Assembly (NCBI GenBank): GCA_022510405.1 | Contig: JAFLTP010000001.1 | Location: 62,001 to 126,000, forward strand | Reading direction: 5' to 3' | DNA length: 64,000 nucleotides | Source of the DNA: Muribaculaceae bacterium | GTDB lineage: Bacteria; Bacteroidota; Bacteroidia; Bacteroidales; Muribaculaceae | Shown here: positions 46,568-54,469 of the stretch, piece by piece | How positions within the stretch are numbered: the stretch's first letter is position 1 | Layout: every line of letters begins with the position of its first letter | Program-made: the position numbers and the translations under genes | The notes under the pieces: model-generated | Database searches by the model: none | Seen by the model: the letters and a program-made list of their open reading frames with translations, nothing else | Told to the model about the DNA's origin: nothing

Positions 46568-46626
46568 TCCATTTAGTCCATAATGACCAATTCAGTTGAC
46601 GGTCTCGATAATTCCCAATATATTTG
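46568..46626 (+). promoter_or_regulatory. 13-mer element and -7 box upstream of the 46704 gene
   Basis: TCCATTTAGTCCA (46568-46580) lies 38 bases before TATATTTG (46619-46626), followed by C as in most of these promoters. Confidence 0.65.
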
Positions 46627-46703
46627 CATGTAATTACCTATAGATTAATAATTTAAGAATAATATAAAAGTAGTTTCTGTTACTCTCAATTTTTATTTGA
46701 AAA

Positions 46704-46907
46704 ATGGATGAATTGAAAACTTGGCAAACTCATAGTGTAAAACACAAAGTTGCTGCATTGCTAATGACGGATGGTATTCCTTTCTCTTTTGATGAAGAGA
46801 CCGGTATTTCTTTTACAGCACCGGAGTTTTATGTTGAGAGATTGAAAGAAAGACTTGTAAATTGTTATGGATGTTCTTTGAAGCCGATATTTAATGAATT
46901 AAAGTGA
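46704..46907 (+). CDS. Small hypothetical protein, 67 residues
   Basis: A short soluble protein (MDELKTWQTHSVKHKVAALL) with a strand-turn-strand (GIPFSFDEETGISFTAPE) and a C-terminal helix (YVERLKERLVNCYG). The pattern helix-beta-beta-helix is compact, but I cannot name it. It is the first gene after a 13-mer promoter, and the next gene starts 7 bases after its stop, so the two are probably an operon. Confidence 0.6.
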   Translation: MDELKTWQTHSVKHKVAALLMTDGIPFSFDEETGISFTAPEFYVERLKERLVNCYGCSLKPIFNELK

Positions 46908-46913
46908 TGGTCC

Positions 46914-47288
46914 ATGGATAGCGAAGTAATAAAGATTAGTGATACTAACCGAGAAGAAATTTTTAACGAAGCATATAATGGCAGTTATTATACGATAACT
47001 GGTTGTGGTGGGAATCTTGAAGAATGGGTAAATGGCTATATTAAGGAACTTGAAAAATTAGAGATTGGTAAGCCAATTCAATTCATGACTTTTAAAGGGT
47101 CTGATATGAATGTGTATTACAATCTGCATGGAAATAAGGCTTATCAAGATGACCTGACTTTTTTAATGTTTCCTTTAGATAATCTACATATGGGGAAATT
47201 GGTCGTATTTAAACTTAGAATGGGTGATCGATGGTTCGATGATATAATAGATAATAATAAACCGGATGGAGAAGAAATTGAAGATTAA
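46914..47288 (+). CDS. Hypothetical protein, 124 residues
   Basis: An unrecognised soluble acidic protein. Notable segments are REEIFNEAYNGSYYTITGCG, GGNLEEWVNGYIKELEKLEI and FPLDNLHMGKLVVFKLRMGDRW. The last residues are strongly acidic. It lies 6 bases after the 67-residue gene, so the two are co-transcribed. The size and acidity are like immunity or anti-toxin proteins of cassette regions; this is only a resemblance. Confidence 0.6.
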   Translation: MDSEVIKISDTNREEIFNEAYNGSYYTITGCGGNLEEWVNGYIKELEKLEIGKPIQFMTFKGSDMNVYYNLHGNKAYQDDLTFLMFPLDNLHMGKLVVFKLRMGDRWFDDIIDNNKPDGEEIED

Positions 47289-47305
47289 GGTTGATTTGCT
47301 TTTAG

Positions 47306-47354
47306 TCCATTTAGTCCATATTGAAAAATATCAAGAATTAATGTCTTAAATTTG
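47306..47354 (+). promoter_or_regulatory. 13-mer element and -7 box in front of the structured RNA
   Basis: TCCATTTAGTCCA (47306-47318) lies 28 bases before TAAATTTG (47347-47354). No convincing gene follows within 900 bases. A structured stretch with a terminator does. Confidence 0.65.
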
Positions 47355-47360
47355 CAAAGG

Positions 47361-47833
47361 ATTTCTAAGAAGTTGATATGAATTAGAATTATTTCTTTCA
47401 TGAATCTGGCTAGATACAACAACTCTAAGGAAAAACCGGTTTTATCCGAGGCTTGCCATCTAACAGTAGGGATACCCAAACTAGGATTAGGAACATTACC
47501 GGAGAAAGACTCTGAATAATCTGGCCCGGTCTTTCGTTGAAGGTGATTTAATAAGGTTGTGCTGCAACATCGGCGGTGTGCCAGAGATGAAAAGTAAGTA
47601 CAGGCAACCTTAAAAAACTGAATGGCTTCTGCGAGCCAAGATAGAGGTTAATGACCCTCGTGATGGTTCCCTAATCATTCAGCCATAAAATCATCAAAGC
47701 TGCGAACGGCTTATCAGGAGCCTTTTAATACCAAGAGTAATCTTGTGGGTGGTACGGTTGATGATTTTACTTGGGGATTCCTGTTGCGGAGGAGGTAACA
47801 GCCCTCCGAGTCAGGAAACCCCAAGTTTTTTTT
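47361..47833 (+). ncRNA. Candidate structured non-coding RNA with own promoter and terminator
   Basis: No good gene is present between a promoter and a strong terminator. Paired segments run in order: TAAGGTTG/CAACCTTA (47552-47559, 47605-47612), CTGAATG/CATTCAG (47618-47624, 47676-47682) enclosing GGCT/AGCC and GAGG/CCTC hairpins, and a perfect TAAAATCATCA/TGATGATTTTA (47686-47696, 47759-47769). Inside the last is CAAGA-GTAA-TCTTG (47732-47745), a stem closed by a GNRA tetraloop. The terminator pairs ACTTGGGG-TTCCTG with its complement (47769-47783, 47812-47826), holds an inner CGGAGG/CCTCCG hairpin and ends in eight T. A 39-codon frame (47400-47519) precedes the folded part and may be chance. 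I recognise no known RNA family. Confidence 0.6.
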
Positions 47834-48285
47834 AATGACAGAACAAGACGAAGGCTTGAGTGGAGATTTTTTCTGCCTAACGTCTTTATCTATGTCATCA
47901 GGTCAATAAGCCTTAGTGTCTATAAGACTGCTTATATAGTTTGACCGAATGGCATTTTTATATTTCATCAAAAATTATCGGAATTATTATTTTCAGTCAT
48001 GTACTTTTAGATTAAACTGAAATTTTCCGACAAAAATTTTAACATTTGTCCCCATATTAGTCAAAGAGAAAACGCTGGACAATTTCAAAAGTGTATTCAA
48101 CCCGGATTATAGACTTTTTTGTGGACACTTTTATTCTGAATACATTTTACCTCAAAACGGAATTTTATAATTGATGAAGAGTGCTTTCTCTATGAGATTA
48201 ACTAATTTTTATTCCGCTGAATTAATTCCATGTTTTCTGGTTTTAATGGTTCAGATCTTTTACCTTAGCTTATATATCCTATAAA
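47834..48285. other. Non-coding stretch between structured RNA and serine recombinase
   Basis: No substantial frame is seen. It may hold recombination sites for the serine recombinase, but I found no clear crossover repeat. Confidence 0.4.
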
Positions 48286-48918
48286 ATGAGAAGTGCAGTC
48301 ATATATGCCAGGGTTTCATCCAGTGGGGATAGGCAATCAACCGATAGACAGGTCTTTGACTTGAGAGAATTTGCCAACAGAAATGAGTATCAAATAATCA
48401 AAATATTTGATGAGCATATATCTGGAGCCAAGAAGAATGAAGAGAGACCGGTTCTTCAAGAATGTCTTGATTTCTGTGAAACCGATAAAATCGATATAAT
48501 TCTTGTTTCAGAATTAAGTCGTTTAGGTCGCAATGTAGATGAAGTATTGGCAACAGTGAAACGATGCAAGGACCATAAAATCAATATCCATTTTCAGAAA
48601 GAGGGATTATCTCTGTTCCAACCGAACGGCTCAAAGAATCCTTTTCTTAATATCTTCATCAGTATATTAGGAACCGTCGCTGAAATGGAAAGGGAGAATA
48701 TATATTTCAGGCTAAAGTCTGGAAGGGATAAATTTGTAGCCGATGGTGGAAAACTTGGAAGAAAGGAGGGTTCAACCAAAAGCAAGGAGCAAAAAGCCGA
48801 AGAATATAAGAATGTTTTACGAGAACTCCGGAGGGGTACATCTGTTCGCAGGACAGCAAAATTGTGTGATATTTCGCATTCGACTGTGGAAAGACTAAAA
48901 AAAGAATTTGAACTATAG
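48286..48918 (+). CDS. Serine recombinase (resolvase/invertase family)
   Basis: A 210-residue small serine recombinase. S11 in VIYARVSSSGDRQSTDRQ is the nucleophile. Conserved arginines lie in LVSELSRLGRN and AEMERENIYFRLKSGRD (the start of the E helix). A C-terminal helix-turn-helix (GTSVRRTAKLCDISHSTVER) binds DNA. The length fits resolvases and DNA invertases rather than large transposon integrases. No inverted crossover site pair was recognised nearby, so resolution versus inversion is open. A stem-loop follows the gene. Its neighbour upstream is the structured RNA. Confidence 0.93.
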   Translation: MRSAVIYARVSSSGDRQSTDRQVFDLREFANRNEYQIIKIFDEHISGAKKNEERPVLQECLDFCETDKIDIILVSELSRLGRNVDEVLATVKRCKDHKINIHFQKEGLSLFQPNGSKNPFLNIFISILGTVAEMERENIYFRLKSGRDKFVADGGKLGRKEGSTKSKEQKAEEYKNVLRELRRGTSVRRTAKLCDISHSTVERLKKEFEL

Positions 48919-48950
48919 CTTTCTTTTGAAAATTAGAACTTTATAAATGA

Positions 48951-48972
48951 AGGAGAGTTGGTTGACTCTCCT
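48951..48972 (+). terminator. Stem-loop after the serine recombinase
   Basis: AGGAGAGT and ACTCTCCT pair around a six-base loop, 32 bases after the stop. No T-run follows, so it is a weak terminator candidate. Confidence 0.5.
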
Positions 48973-49267
48973 ACTGTCGTATAACACACCTATTAGACAA
49001 TAAATAGGCTCCTCCGTTGTCATCCTGTACGAAATAATTCTTTTTTCTCTTTAGTAAAAATCCAATTATTAATAGTTTTTATTATTTGGAGTGAAGATAG
49101 ATTAGACTTTGGCTTTCTAAGATATACAACTCAAAATTGCTGCTAACATTAATAGATTAATCTAATAATCACTTTCTTTCAAAGGAGAATCATTCTAAAT
49201 ATCTGAATAATAGCAAGTTATGCTATTATTGCTTGCAATGATTTTCTATTCAAATTGTTTTTTTATG
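48973..49267. other. AT-rich intergenic stretch
   Basis: It contains a 10-bp inverted repeat AATAATAGCA/TGCTATTATT (about 49207-49231) near the 3' end of the minus-strand operon and a TAGATTAATCTA palindrome (about 49153). No gene is evident. Confidence 0.4.
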
Positions 49268-49735
49268 TTATTTATCCTCTTTGGAAGAAGTGCTATAAAA
49301 TCTGAATGGCACATCATCGACATAAAAATAGAAAAGCATGCCTAAGTAATCAATAATGGCTTCCTGATGATTTAAATCCTCCACTAAAATGATCCATTGT
49401 TGTTCATTGTCCGGGTCTATCTCATTACCTGTTGTGTAGGATACCAACTCGAATTTTAAATGTGAAGGTTCAGTCATTTGAATTTTATAATTTAACTTGA
49501 TAAAATCTCCTTCCTGTTCAATATCATCTTGAGTACCAAAATATCTTTCCACTTCATCAAGGCCTACCATAGTCTTGTTTGGTTCTCCAAAAAGATATAT
49601 CATGGCTTCGTTTGTAGTCTCAAAATAACTACTAGAAAGTTTACCATCAAAATTATCCGTTTCCTGTAATATTATATGTTTGCGGAAATTATTATGAGGT
49701 TCTTTAATTTCAGAAGATTGAGGAAATTTCTCCAT
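49268..49735 (-). CDS. Hypothetical protein, 155 residues, last gene of a five-gene operon
   Basis: The start at ATG 49735 is chosen because it lies 10 bases after the stop of the upstream gene; a longer frame would run far into that gene. The protein is soluble and acidic (MEKFPQSSEIKEPHNNFRKH, KTMVGLDEVERYFGTQDDIE, HLKFELVSYTTGNEIDPDNE). It looks like a compact alpha/beta protein. I do not recognise it. Confidence 0.6.
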   Translation of the reverse strand: MEKFPQSSEIKEPHNNFRKHIILQETDNFDGKLSSSYFETTNEAMIYLFGEPNKTMVGLDEVERYFGTQDDIEQEGDFIKLNYKIQMTEPSHLKFELVSYTTGNEIDPDNEQQWIILVEDLNHQEAIIDYLGMLFYFYVDDVPFRFYSTSSKEDK

Positions 49736-49745
49736 AAATATAAAT

Positions 49746-50324
49746 TTAGAACAATTTTGATTTCTTTTTTCTATCAATCTCTTCATCCCACTTTTGAATT
49801 TTCTCATAAAGTTCCCAGGGGATATAGATTCTGCCATATTTATCCCGTGTCTCAGGTTCCTTCTCAATCGGGTATCTTGGGAATTCATCTCTCCTTATCC
49901 ACCACTGCCACCATTTTTTATGATCATATCTTTGGTGAGCCTCAATCATGTGTTTTCCATAACCAAGATAATATGCATCTTGATTTATTATATCTTGTTG
50001 GGTCAAAACCGGATCGGGTAATAGATTTTCTGAGTCATCTACTAATGCCGGGTCAAACTCATTCAGTGGATTTTCCACCATGAATTCATCATCTGAATAA
50101 TCCGGTTCATCTGGGATGATAGTGTCATCATATTTTACAGCCCACTGGCCATGTTTTCTGTGTTCAGGCATCCATCCTTTCGGTTTTCCATAATACTCTA
50201 TCTCACTATTTGGACGGTTTTGAATCCATATATTATAATCAGTTTCAATATTACCCTTTTCATCGACCCAGTGAGAAGCAAGACCATAAAAGGGTGCTGG
50301 ATCTTTATCCTTATAATTTGACAT
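49746..50324 (-). CDS. Hypothetical protein, 192 residues
   Basis: An unrecognised soluble protein rich in Trp, Tyr, Asp and Pro. It begins MSNYKDKDPAPFYGLASHWV, has an acidic middle (PDEPDYSDDEFMVENPLNE) and a tryptophan cluster HKKWWQWWIRRDEFPRYP near the end. The opening KDKDPAPFYGL resembles YKDNPPYSLFQG at the start of the 201-residue protein at 58109-58714, so the two may be distant relatives. It is 3 bases downstream of the LRR gene and 10 upstream of the next, within one operon. Confidence 0.6.
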   Translation of the reverse strand: MSNYKDKDPAPFYGLASHWVDEKGNIETDYNIWIQNRPNSEIEYYGKPKGWMPEHRKHGQWAVKYDDTIIPDEPDYSDDEFMVENPLNEFDPALVDDSENLLPDPVLTQQDIINQDAYYLGYGKHMIEAHQRYDHKKWWQWWIRRDEFPRYPIEKEPETRDKYGRIYIPWELYEKIQKWDEEIDRKKKSKLF

Positions 50325-50327
50325 AAT

Positions 50328-50819
50328 CTATAATTGCGTTAAATCCTCTATTTTATATTCTTTACCGGTGGCTCTGTCTTCAAGAATAACATCTGGATTA
50401 CATCCATTAAATACTTCTTCATTTAGATTGAATCCTTCTGTATTAGAGTTAGATTCCTTTAAATTTTCGTATACAATCTTTTTCAGACTTTTGCAACCAT
50501 AAAAAAGGTTAGGCAAGAAAATCTTAACTGAAGAAGGAATTTCAATGTATTCCAAATTTAAGCAATGTTCAAAGGTCGAGCGGAGTAACCTATCAATGGT
50601 ATTTGGAATTACAATTTTTCTAAGATTACTACACCATTCAAATCCCTCTAAAGGAATATAATTTACAGTATAATCCACTCCTTTAACTGTAAGGACAGCC
50701 GGTATGATTGCTTCCTCTAAAGTGCTTGAATAAACTTCATCACAACAAACAGAGGCTGTTCTTTCTTTTTTATTCAACCTGTATTCCAAGCCATCTTTCA
50801 TAGCGATATATTCTTTCAT
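50328..50819 (-). CDS. Small cytoplasmic BspA-like leucine-rich repeat protein
   Basis: This 163-residue protein is a free-standing version of the C-terminal module of the kinase-LRR gene. Both have a YRxxKxExTxSVCC strand, then LRR_5 repeats (NLRKIVIPNTIDRLLRSTFE and LEYIEIPSSVKIFLPNLFYG here; closely similar repeats in the kinase). No signal peptide is present, unlike most BspA-type surface proteins. It could compete with, or share a ligand with, the kinase module. The operon context (between a secreted Zn-ribbon-like protein and unknown cytoplasmic genes) gives no further hint. Confidence 0.75.
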   Translation of the reverse strand: MKEYIAMKDGLEYRLNKKERTASVCCDEVYSSTLEEAIIPAVLTVKGVDYTVNYIPLEGFEWCSNLRKIVIPNTIDRLLRSTFEHCLNLEYIEIPSSVKIFLPNLFYGCKSLKKIVYENLKESNSNTEGFNLNEEVFNGCNPDVILEDRATGKEYKIEDLTQL

Positions 50820-50843
50820 ACCAAAAGCCTACAACTATATCAT

Positions 50844-51449
50844 TCAATAATAGTAATGTCTGTCAAAAGCCTTGTCGAGAATAATCTGGTTTTCTGGCTG
50901 TGACTTCCACTGGTCATACATGCCGTTTGAATAATTTTTTATTCTCAAGGTTATCTTACGACCATTCTTAATGACTTCCACATCATAAGGGGTCAGGTAG
51001 TAAAATTCATCTATATCACCATCATAAAAGCTCATCTGACCTCTTCCTGTAAGCATCATATTGTCAGCCCTCGCTCCACATTTGTTACATATTCCGAATA
51101 TACCGGATGGAACCTCAATCGTGCCTTCATTGTCGCCAAAGCCATAAAAACATCTGGGACATCTTGCATCAAATGCTGTAAACCAACCCCCATATATCTG
51201 CACTACATAGATTCCATGTGATTTACCATTATGGAGATATCTGTTGTTAGGAATGAAAACCCATCCTGCTTCTTCATAAAGCATATTATGATGAGATTTG
51301 TCGGTGTCGTGCATTTCAGCATTTGCAGTGTCCACAGATATTTCGAATATCCCGATCATTGGTTTATCAGGGTCGAATGTCTGGGCAATCCCTGCATTAA
51401 TAAATATAATCAATTCCATTAAAACACTGACAAAATACTTTCCTTTCAT
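50844..51449 (-). CDS. Exported protein with a CxxC zinc-ribbon or Rieske-like motif
   Basis: A signal peptide (MKGKYFVSVLMELIIFINAG, cleaved near IAQTF) exports the protein. The middle has two CxxC pairs, RCPRCFYGFGDN and ICNKCGARADN, 28 residues apart with a glycine-rich turn. They could bind zinc or a metal cluster; a Rieske centre would need histidines, which are absent. The C-terminal part is beta-rich (VEVIKNGRKITLRIKNYSNG). It is the only exported product of this operon. I do not recognise the family. Confidence 0.65.
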   Translation of the reverse strand: MKGKYFVSVLMELIIFINAGIAQTFDPDKPMIGIFEISVDTANAEMHDTDKSHHNMLYEEAGWVFIPNNRYLHNGKSHGIYVVQIYGGWFTAFDARCPRCFYGFGDNEGTIEVPSGIFGICNKCGARADNMMLTGRGQMSFYDGDIDEFYYLTPYDVEVIKNGRKITLRIKNYSNGMYDQWKSQPENQIILDKAFDRHYYY

Positions 51450-51464
51450 GAATTTTTAATTGAT

Positions 51465-52016
51465 TTAATTCATACTTAATTCTTTTAACATAATAATATC
51501 ATTATCACCTTTAAATGAAAGAGATGGTCTGAAACTCAATTCTTCTTGTAAATTCCAATCTAATATCTTTACGTATAATTCTCTAAACTTATCATCAGAA
51601 TATATGAACTTGAATATCTTATAAATGACTTGTTTGATCTCCTTTATTGTTACGAATTGACATATAACATTTACTGTGCTATATTCACATCGAGGTGCTA
51701 TATTATTACTATGTGTAACTTTGGCTTTGATTTCCCTTCTCCATTTATCATTCGGCATAGTTAGATATTGATACAACTGTAGAGCGTTGATATTTTCATT
51801 TTCTTTATATCTCCGTTCTATGTGCAGATAGAACACTTTATCAAGGTAGCAACCGGTTTTTCTGAATCTTGTTGTAATATTCAAATCCATTTCACGACCT
51901 CTTACTGCTTTATCTCTTGTATATACATGAATAAAGAAATCTTTACAGTTTTCAGTATTAGAGTTTTCGTTGATAAAATCTAATGCCTTGGTTAGTGCGG
52001 AAATGTTTACGTTCAT
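51465..52016 (-). CDS. Hypothetical protein, 183 residues, first gene of the operon
   Basis: The start is ATG 52016 (MNVNISALTKALDFINENSN). A longer frame would use a TTG that lies inside the -7 box TATTTTTG (52038-52045), so it is rejected. The protein is soluble, with ITTRFRKTGCYLDKVFYLHI in the middle and a repeated aromatic and charged pattern. It resembles the 164-residue protein at 52667 in general build but not clearly in sequence. A variant 13-mer (TCCATAAAGTCCA at 52081-52093) lies 35 bases upstream of the -7 box. Confidence 0.6.
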   Translation of the reverse strand: MNVNISALTKALDFINENSNTENCKDFFIHVYTRDKAVRGREMDLNITTRFRKTGCYLDKVFYLHIERRYKENENINALQLYQYLTMPNDKWRREIKAKVTHSNNIAPRCEYSTVNVICQFVTIKEIKQVIYKIFKFIYSDDKFRELYVKILDWNLQEELSFRPSLSFKGDNDIIMLKELSMN

Positions 52017-52037
52017 ATTCGTTTCAGTTTTGTTTCG

Positions 52038-52093
52038 CAAAAATAGATGGAATAAATGAATAAACGAAGAAATAGGTCAGTCCATAAAGTCCA
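52038..52093 (-). promoter_or_regulatory. -7 box and variant 13-mer for the 52016-49268 operon
   Basis: The minus strand reads TGGACTTTATGGA (two changes from the consensus), 35 bases before TATTTTTGC. The spacing equals that of three other minus-strand promoters. Confidence 0.6.
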
Positions 52094-52111
52094 CTTATAA
52101 TCAAACTTTTA

Positions 52112-52156
52112 TGGACTAAATGGACTTTAAAAAATCATTTTATCTGATTAGGTTTG
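52112..52156 (+). promoter_or_regulatory. 13-mer element and -7 box for the small membrane protein at 52181
   Basis: TGGACTAAATGGA (52112-52124) lies 24 bases before TAGGTTTGC (-7 box at 52149-52156). The same 24-base spacing and a nearly identical -7 region precede the paralogue at 56166. Confidence 0.7.
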
Positions 52157-52180
52157 CACAAACTTTTAAACGTTACGAAT

Positions 52181-52318
52181 ATGTTCTGGTGGGGTTTAGC
52201 AATTTTAATGGCAATAGCCGTAGCATTATTGGCATTAGGAGGAATTCTCTATTTCGTTTTTTACTTCTTAAGCGAACTGGGTCAGTTTATTCTCGAAATG
52301 ATATTTGATAGGGATTAA
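52181..52318 (+). CDS. Small single-pass membrane protein, 45 residues
   Basis: ATG 52181 opens a 45-residue protein that begins MFWWGLAILMAIAVALLALG and continues into one long hydrophobic helix, ending with an acidic LEMIFDRD tail. A frame shifted by one base across the same DNA is longer but ignores the promoter. Evidence for this frame: a -7 box 24 bases upstream, a 12-bp terminator just downstream, and a paralogue at 56166-56282 with the same promoter and layout (MIWW, one helix, CEM near the end). Small membrane proteins of this kind can be toxins, phage-response effectors or regulators of larger membrane proteins; none is proven here. Confidence 0.65.
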   Translation: MFWWGLAILMAIAVALLALGGILYFVFYFLSELGQFILEMIFDRD

Positions 52319-52322
52319 AATT

Positions 52323-52356
52323 AAGAGGGTATGAGTTTTACAGTTCATACCCTCTT
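52323..52356. terminator. Bidirectional terminator, 12-bp perfect stem
   Basis: AAGAGGGTATGA pairs with TCATACCCTCTT around TTTTACAGT. It serves the small membrane protein (+) and the 50-residue gene (-). Confidence 0.8.
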
Positions 52357-52376
52357 TAAAATTGCGTAAAAATGCT

Positions 52377-52529
52377 TTACATCCTTTCTACCTTGTAGAT
52401 TGTTCGGGCGCCACCCTCGTAAGCGATAGTCTTTTTGAATTTTGCAATAGCATCAGCCTCTGATGAAGCGTCTACATGGTACTCTTGATTGTTTTGGTCA
52501 ACCCCAAAACGAACTCTATACATTGCCAT
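52377..52529 (-). CDS. Small soluble protein, 50 residues
   Basis: On the minus strand ATG 52529 starts a compact 50-residue protein: MAMYRVRFGVDQNNQEYHVD, then ASSEADAIAKFKKTIAYEGG and a final TIYKVERM strand. The beta-alpha-beta layout and the repeated Y(R/K)V strands look like a real small fold. Support is good: a -7 box (minus TAATTTTGCC), a 13-mer 35 bases further upstream and a terminator after the stop. The leader is about 70 bases. The family is unknown to me. It lies tail to tail with the small membrane protein. Confidence 0.65.
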   Translation of the reverse strand: MAMYRVRFGVDQNNQEYHVDASSEADAIAKFKKTIAYEGGARTIYKVERM

Positions 52530-52605
52530 ACTGGTAAAATTTATGCATGTATTTAAACATGCCGGTTAAAATTAATATATCCGGACACTCTTTAATCCGG
52601 CATGG

Positions 52606-52661
52606 CAAAATTAAAACCTCATTTACAAAACACAACAAATTTTTCTAATCCATTTAGTCCA
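52606..52661 (-). promoter_or_regulatory. -7 box and 13-mer for the 50-residue gene
   Basis: The minus strand reads TGGACTAAATGGA (52649-52661), then 35 bases, then TAATTTTGC (-7 box at 52606-52613). Confidence 0.7.
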
Positions 52662-52666
52662 TTTGC

Positions 52667-53161
52667 TTACATGCTATAAAACTCTTCTACGACATCAGGA
52701 TCTTCTAAAAGCATTAAGTAAATATTGCTAATATAGTCATCAGGGTATAATGTAGAAATAAGTAATATCAGGAATTGTTTCAGATTATCTGGACAAATGT
52801 CATATAGATGAAGAGAAAACTCAGAAGTATGGGATTTGTAAATCTTCTTATCATTTATTCTGATTTCCCAATAAGTGCCCTTTATACATTCAGGAGTTTT
52901 TAAAGTCAACAGATTATAAAATTGAGATAAACTGTTTTTCTCAGAGAAATCAGAAGTTCGTTTAAACTGGATTTCAAAAAATCTTTCCTTACAATATTCT
53001 GAAATAGATCCGTTAGTAATGATTAATTTCAATGGAGCCGGAGTATCAATGATTGCTTGGTTTATTGAAACAAGAAGTGTTAGTTCCGGCATATCCTCAT
53101 AGGTGTAATTTTCTATGATATAATCAATACCTCTATCAATGGCTGAGTAAACTTCTGACAT
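52667..53161 (-). CDS. Hypothetical protein, 164 residues
   Basis: An unrecognised soluble, acidic protein: MSEVYSAIDRGIDYIIENYT at the start, a beta-rich middle (TYWEIRINDKKIYKSHTSEF) and a helical end with LISTLYPDDYISNIYLMLLE. The size and the phrase 'IYSDDKFRELYVKILD' in the protein at 51465 against 'LYPDDYISNIYLMLLED' here suggest that the two are distant relatives. The stop lies 5 bases from a 13-mer that belongs to the next gene. No promoter match was found directly upstream. Confidence 0.6.
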   Translation of the reverse strand: MSEVYSAIDRGIDYIIENYTYEDMPELTLLVSINQAIIDTPAPLKLIITNGSISEYCKERFFEIQFKRTSDFSEKNSLSQFYNLLTLKTPECIKGTYWEIRINDKKIYKSHTSEFSLHLYDICPDNLKQFLILLISTLYPDDYISNIYLMLLEDPDVVEEFYSM

Positions 53162-53342
53162 ACATGTTAAAGGTTATCTTTTAAGAATCCAAGAAAGGTA
53201 AATTGGTTTAAAATTATTTAAATTTTAGGATTAAATTACCCCCTTTATCATAGGCCGGAAAATCTGGTATGTTCCTATAATTTCTTACATCTGTAGATTT
53301 ATCAGTTAACGTATTATCTCTATAAAAGGAGTCTCGTTAAAA

Positions 53343-54407
53343 TTAATCTTCATCGTAAAATTCAAAATCAATATCTTCCTCATCTTCATTCTCGTCATAA
53401 ATCTTCGTATTGTAATTTATATCATTTATGGGACTATTTTTGAGTAAACGACTAACAATGCTAGCTGTTTCTTCAGGATTAAAAGTTTTAAATATCTTAA
53501 TTAAATCTTTACGATCTAAATCTTTTAAAATAAAAACCATTTTCTGTGAATTCAATTTGAAAAATAGATTTTTCCAGCGATTATCATATCCATATTTTAT
53601 ATCCATTATTAATTTTAATAATGTACTATCTTCTAATTTGAAATGCTTTCTTGCTTTTTTCTCCTTTTCATACTGTAATCTCAATTCTTGATGACGTTTT
53701 TCCATTTCTTCTATAGTTTCACCGTCATATCTTAACTTGGGGAAGTGAGTATGTATACCAATGTTACAATGACCAACTGGTGCCATAGAACTGGTCCAAT
53801 AACGGTTAAGTGGATTTTCTTTGTTTTTTGATATAATTATTTCTTTAAGATTTGTACATCCGTTAAACGCAATATCAAATTTTTCTAATGAATCTGGAAA
53901 TCTTATTGAAGTTAGATTTTCACATTGAAAAAAGGCATGCGTACGTATTTCTATGAGACCTTCAGGGAGATTGATTTCTCTTAGATTCTTACAACGATAA
54001 AAAGATTCCGCGCCAATAATTTTCATTGATAAAGGTAAGTGTACTTTTTTTAACTTAAAACAATCGACACATATACCTTCTATCTCTTCAATACCTTCTG
54101 GAATATTAAGTTCTTCTAATAAAGAACCTTTAAAAGCTTCGAAACCAATCTTATCCATTACAGAAGGGAAATGTATCTTCTCGAGCGTGCTAAATTTAAA
54201 TGCTAACCCTTGAACTTCTTTACAAGATTCCGGTAAACATACTTCTTTAATATTTTGATTTCCTCTAAAAGCATGTGAACCGATAATTTCAGTTCCATTA
54301 TTTACTATATAAGAACTCACATTTTTAGGTCCTTTAATGAGTATTTTCCCATCTTCGCTATATAAAGCATCACCATCATCTTGCCTTACCTCAGTTGTAT
54401 TTTGCAT
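53343..54407 (-). CDS. Cytoplasmic BspA-like leucine-rich repeat protein
   Basis: ATG 54407 (MQNTTEVRQDDGDALYSEDG) is preferred; a longer frame starting at 54473 would overlap the upstream stop. The N-terminal cap (EDGKILIKGPKNVSSYIVNN) is shared with the upstream gene. About eight LRR_5 repeats follow (IKEVCLPESCKEVQGLAFKF, LREINLPEGLIEIRTHAFFQ). The C-terminal 120 residues are different: a coiled basic segment (EKRHQELRLQYEKEKKARKH), then KDLDRKDLIKIFKTFNPEE and an acidic end. No signal peptide is present. It is the second of two tandem LRR genes. Confidence 0.75.
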   Translation of the reverse strand: MQNTTEVRQDDGDALYSEDGKILIKGPKNVSSYIVNNGTEIIGSHAFRGNQNIKEVCLPESCKEVQGLAFKFSTLEKIHFPSVMDKIGFEAFKGSLLEELNIPEGIEEIEGICVDCFKLKKVHLPLSMKIIGAESFYRCKNLREINLPEGLIEIRTHAFFQCENLTSIRFPDSLEKFDIAFNGCTNLKEIIISKNKENPLNRYWTSSMAPVGHCNIGIHTHFPKLRYDGETIEEMEKRHQELRLQYEKEKKARKHFKLEDSTLLKLIMDIKYGYDNRWKNLFFKLNSQKMVFILKDLDRKDLIKIFKTFNPEETASIVSRLLKNSPINDINYNTKIYDENEDEEDIDFEFYDED

Positions 54408-54469
54408 CTTTGTATATCTTATAATTAAAAAAATTCGCTTGTAAATTATGATATAGAGTAACCTTATAT

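Noticed and set aside
47285-47479. Minus-strand frame of 64 codons opposite the structured RNA leader
   Set aside because: It covers a 13-mer and a plus-strand -7 box, and has no promoter of its own.
47400-47519. 39-codon frame (MNLARYNNSKEKPVLSEACH) behind the 13-mer promoter
   Set aside because: It is in a plausible place for translation, but has no ribosome site or fold signal, and most of the transcript is structured and non-coding. Kept only as a note.
52120-52308. Plus-strand frame of 62 codons over the small membrane protein
   Set aside because: Its start lies in the 13-mer and upstream of the -7 box; the shifted 45-residue frame fits the promoter and has a paralogue.
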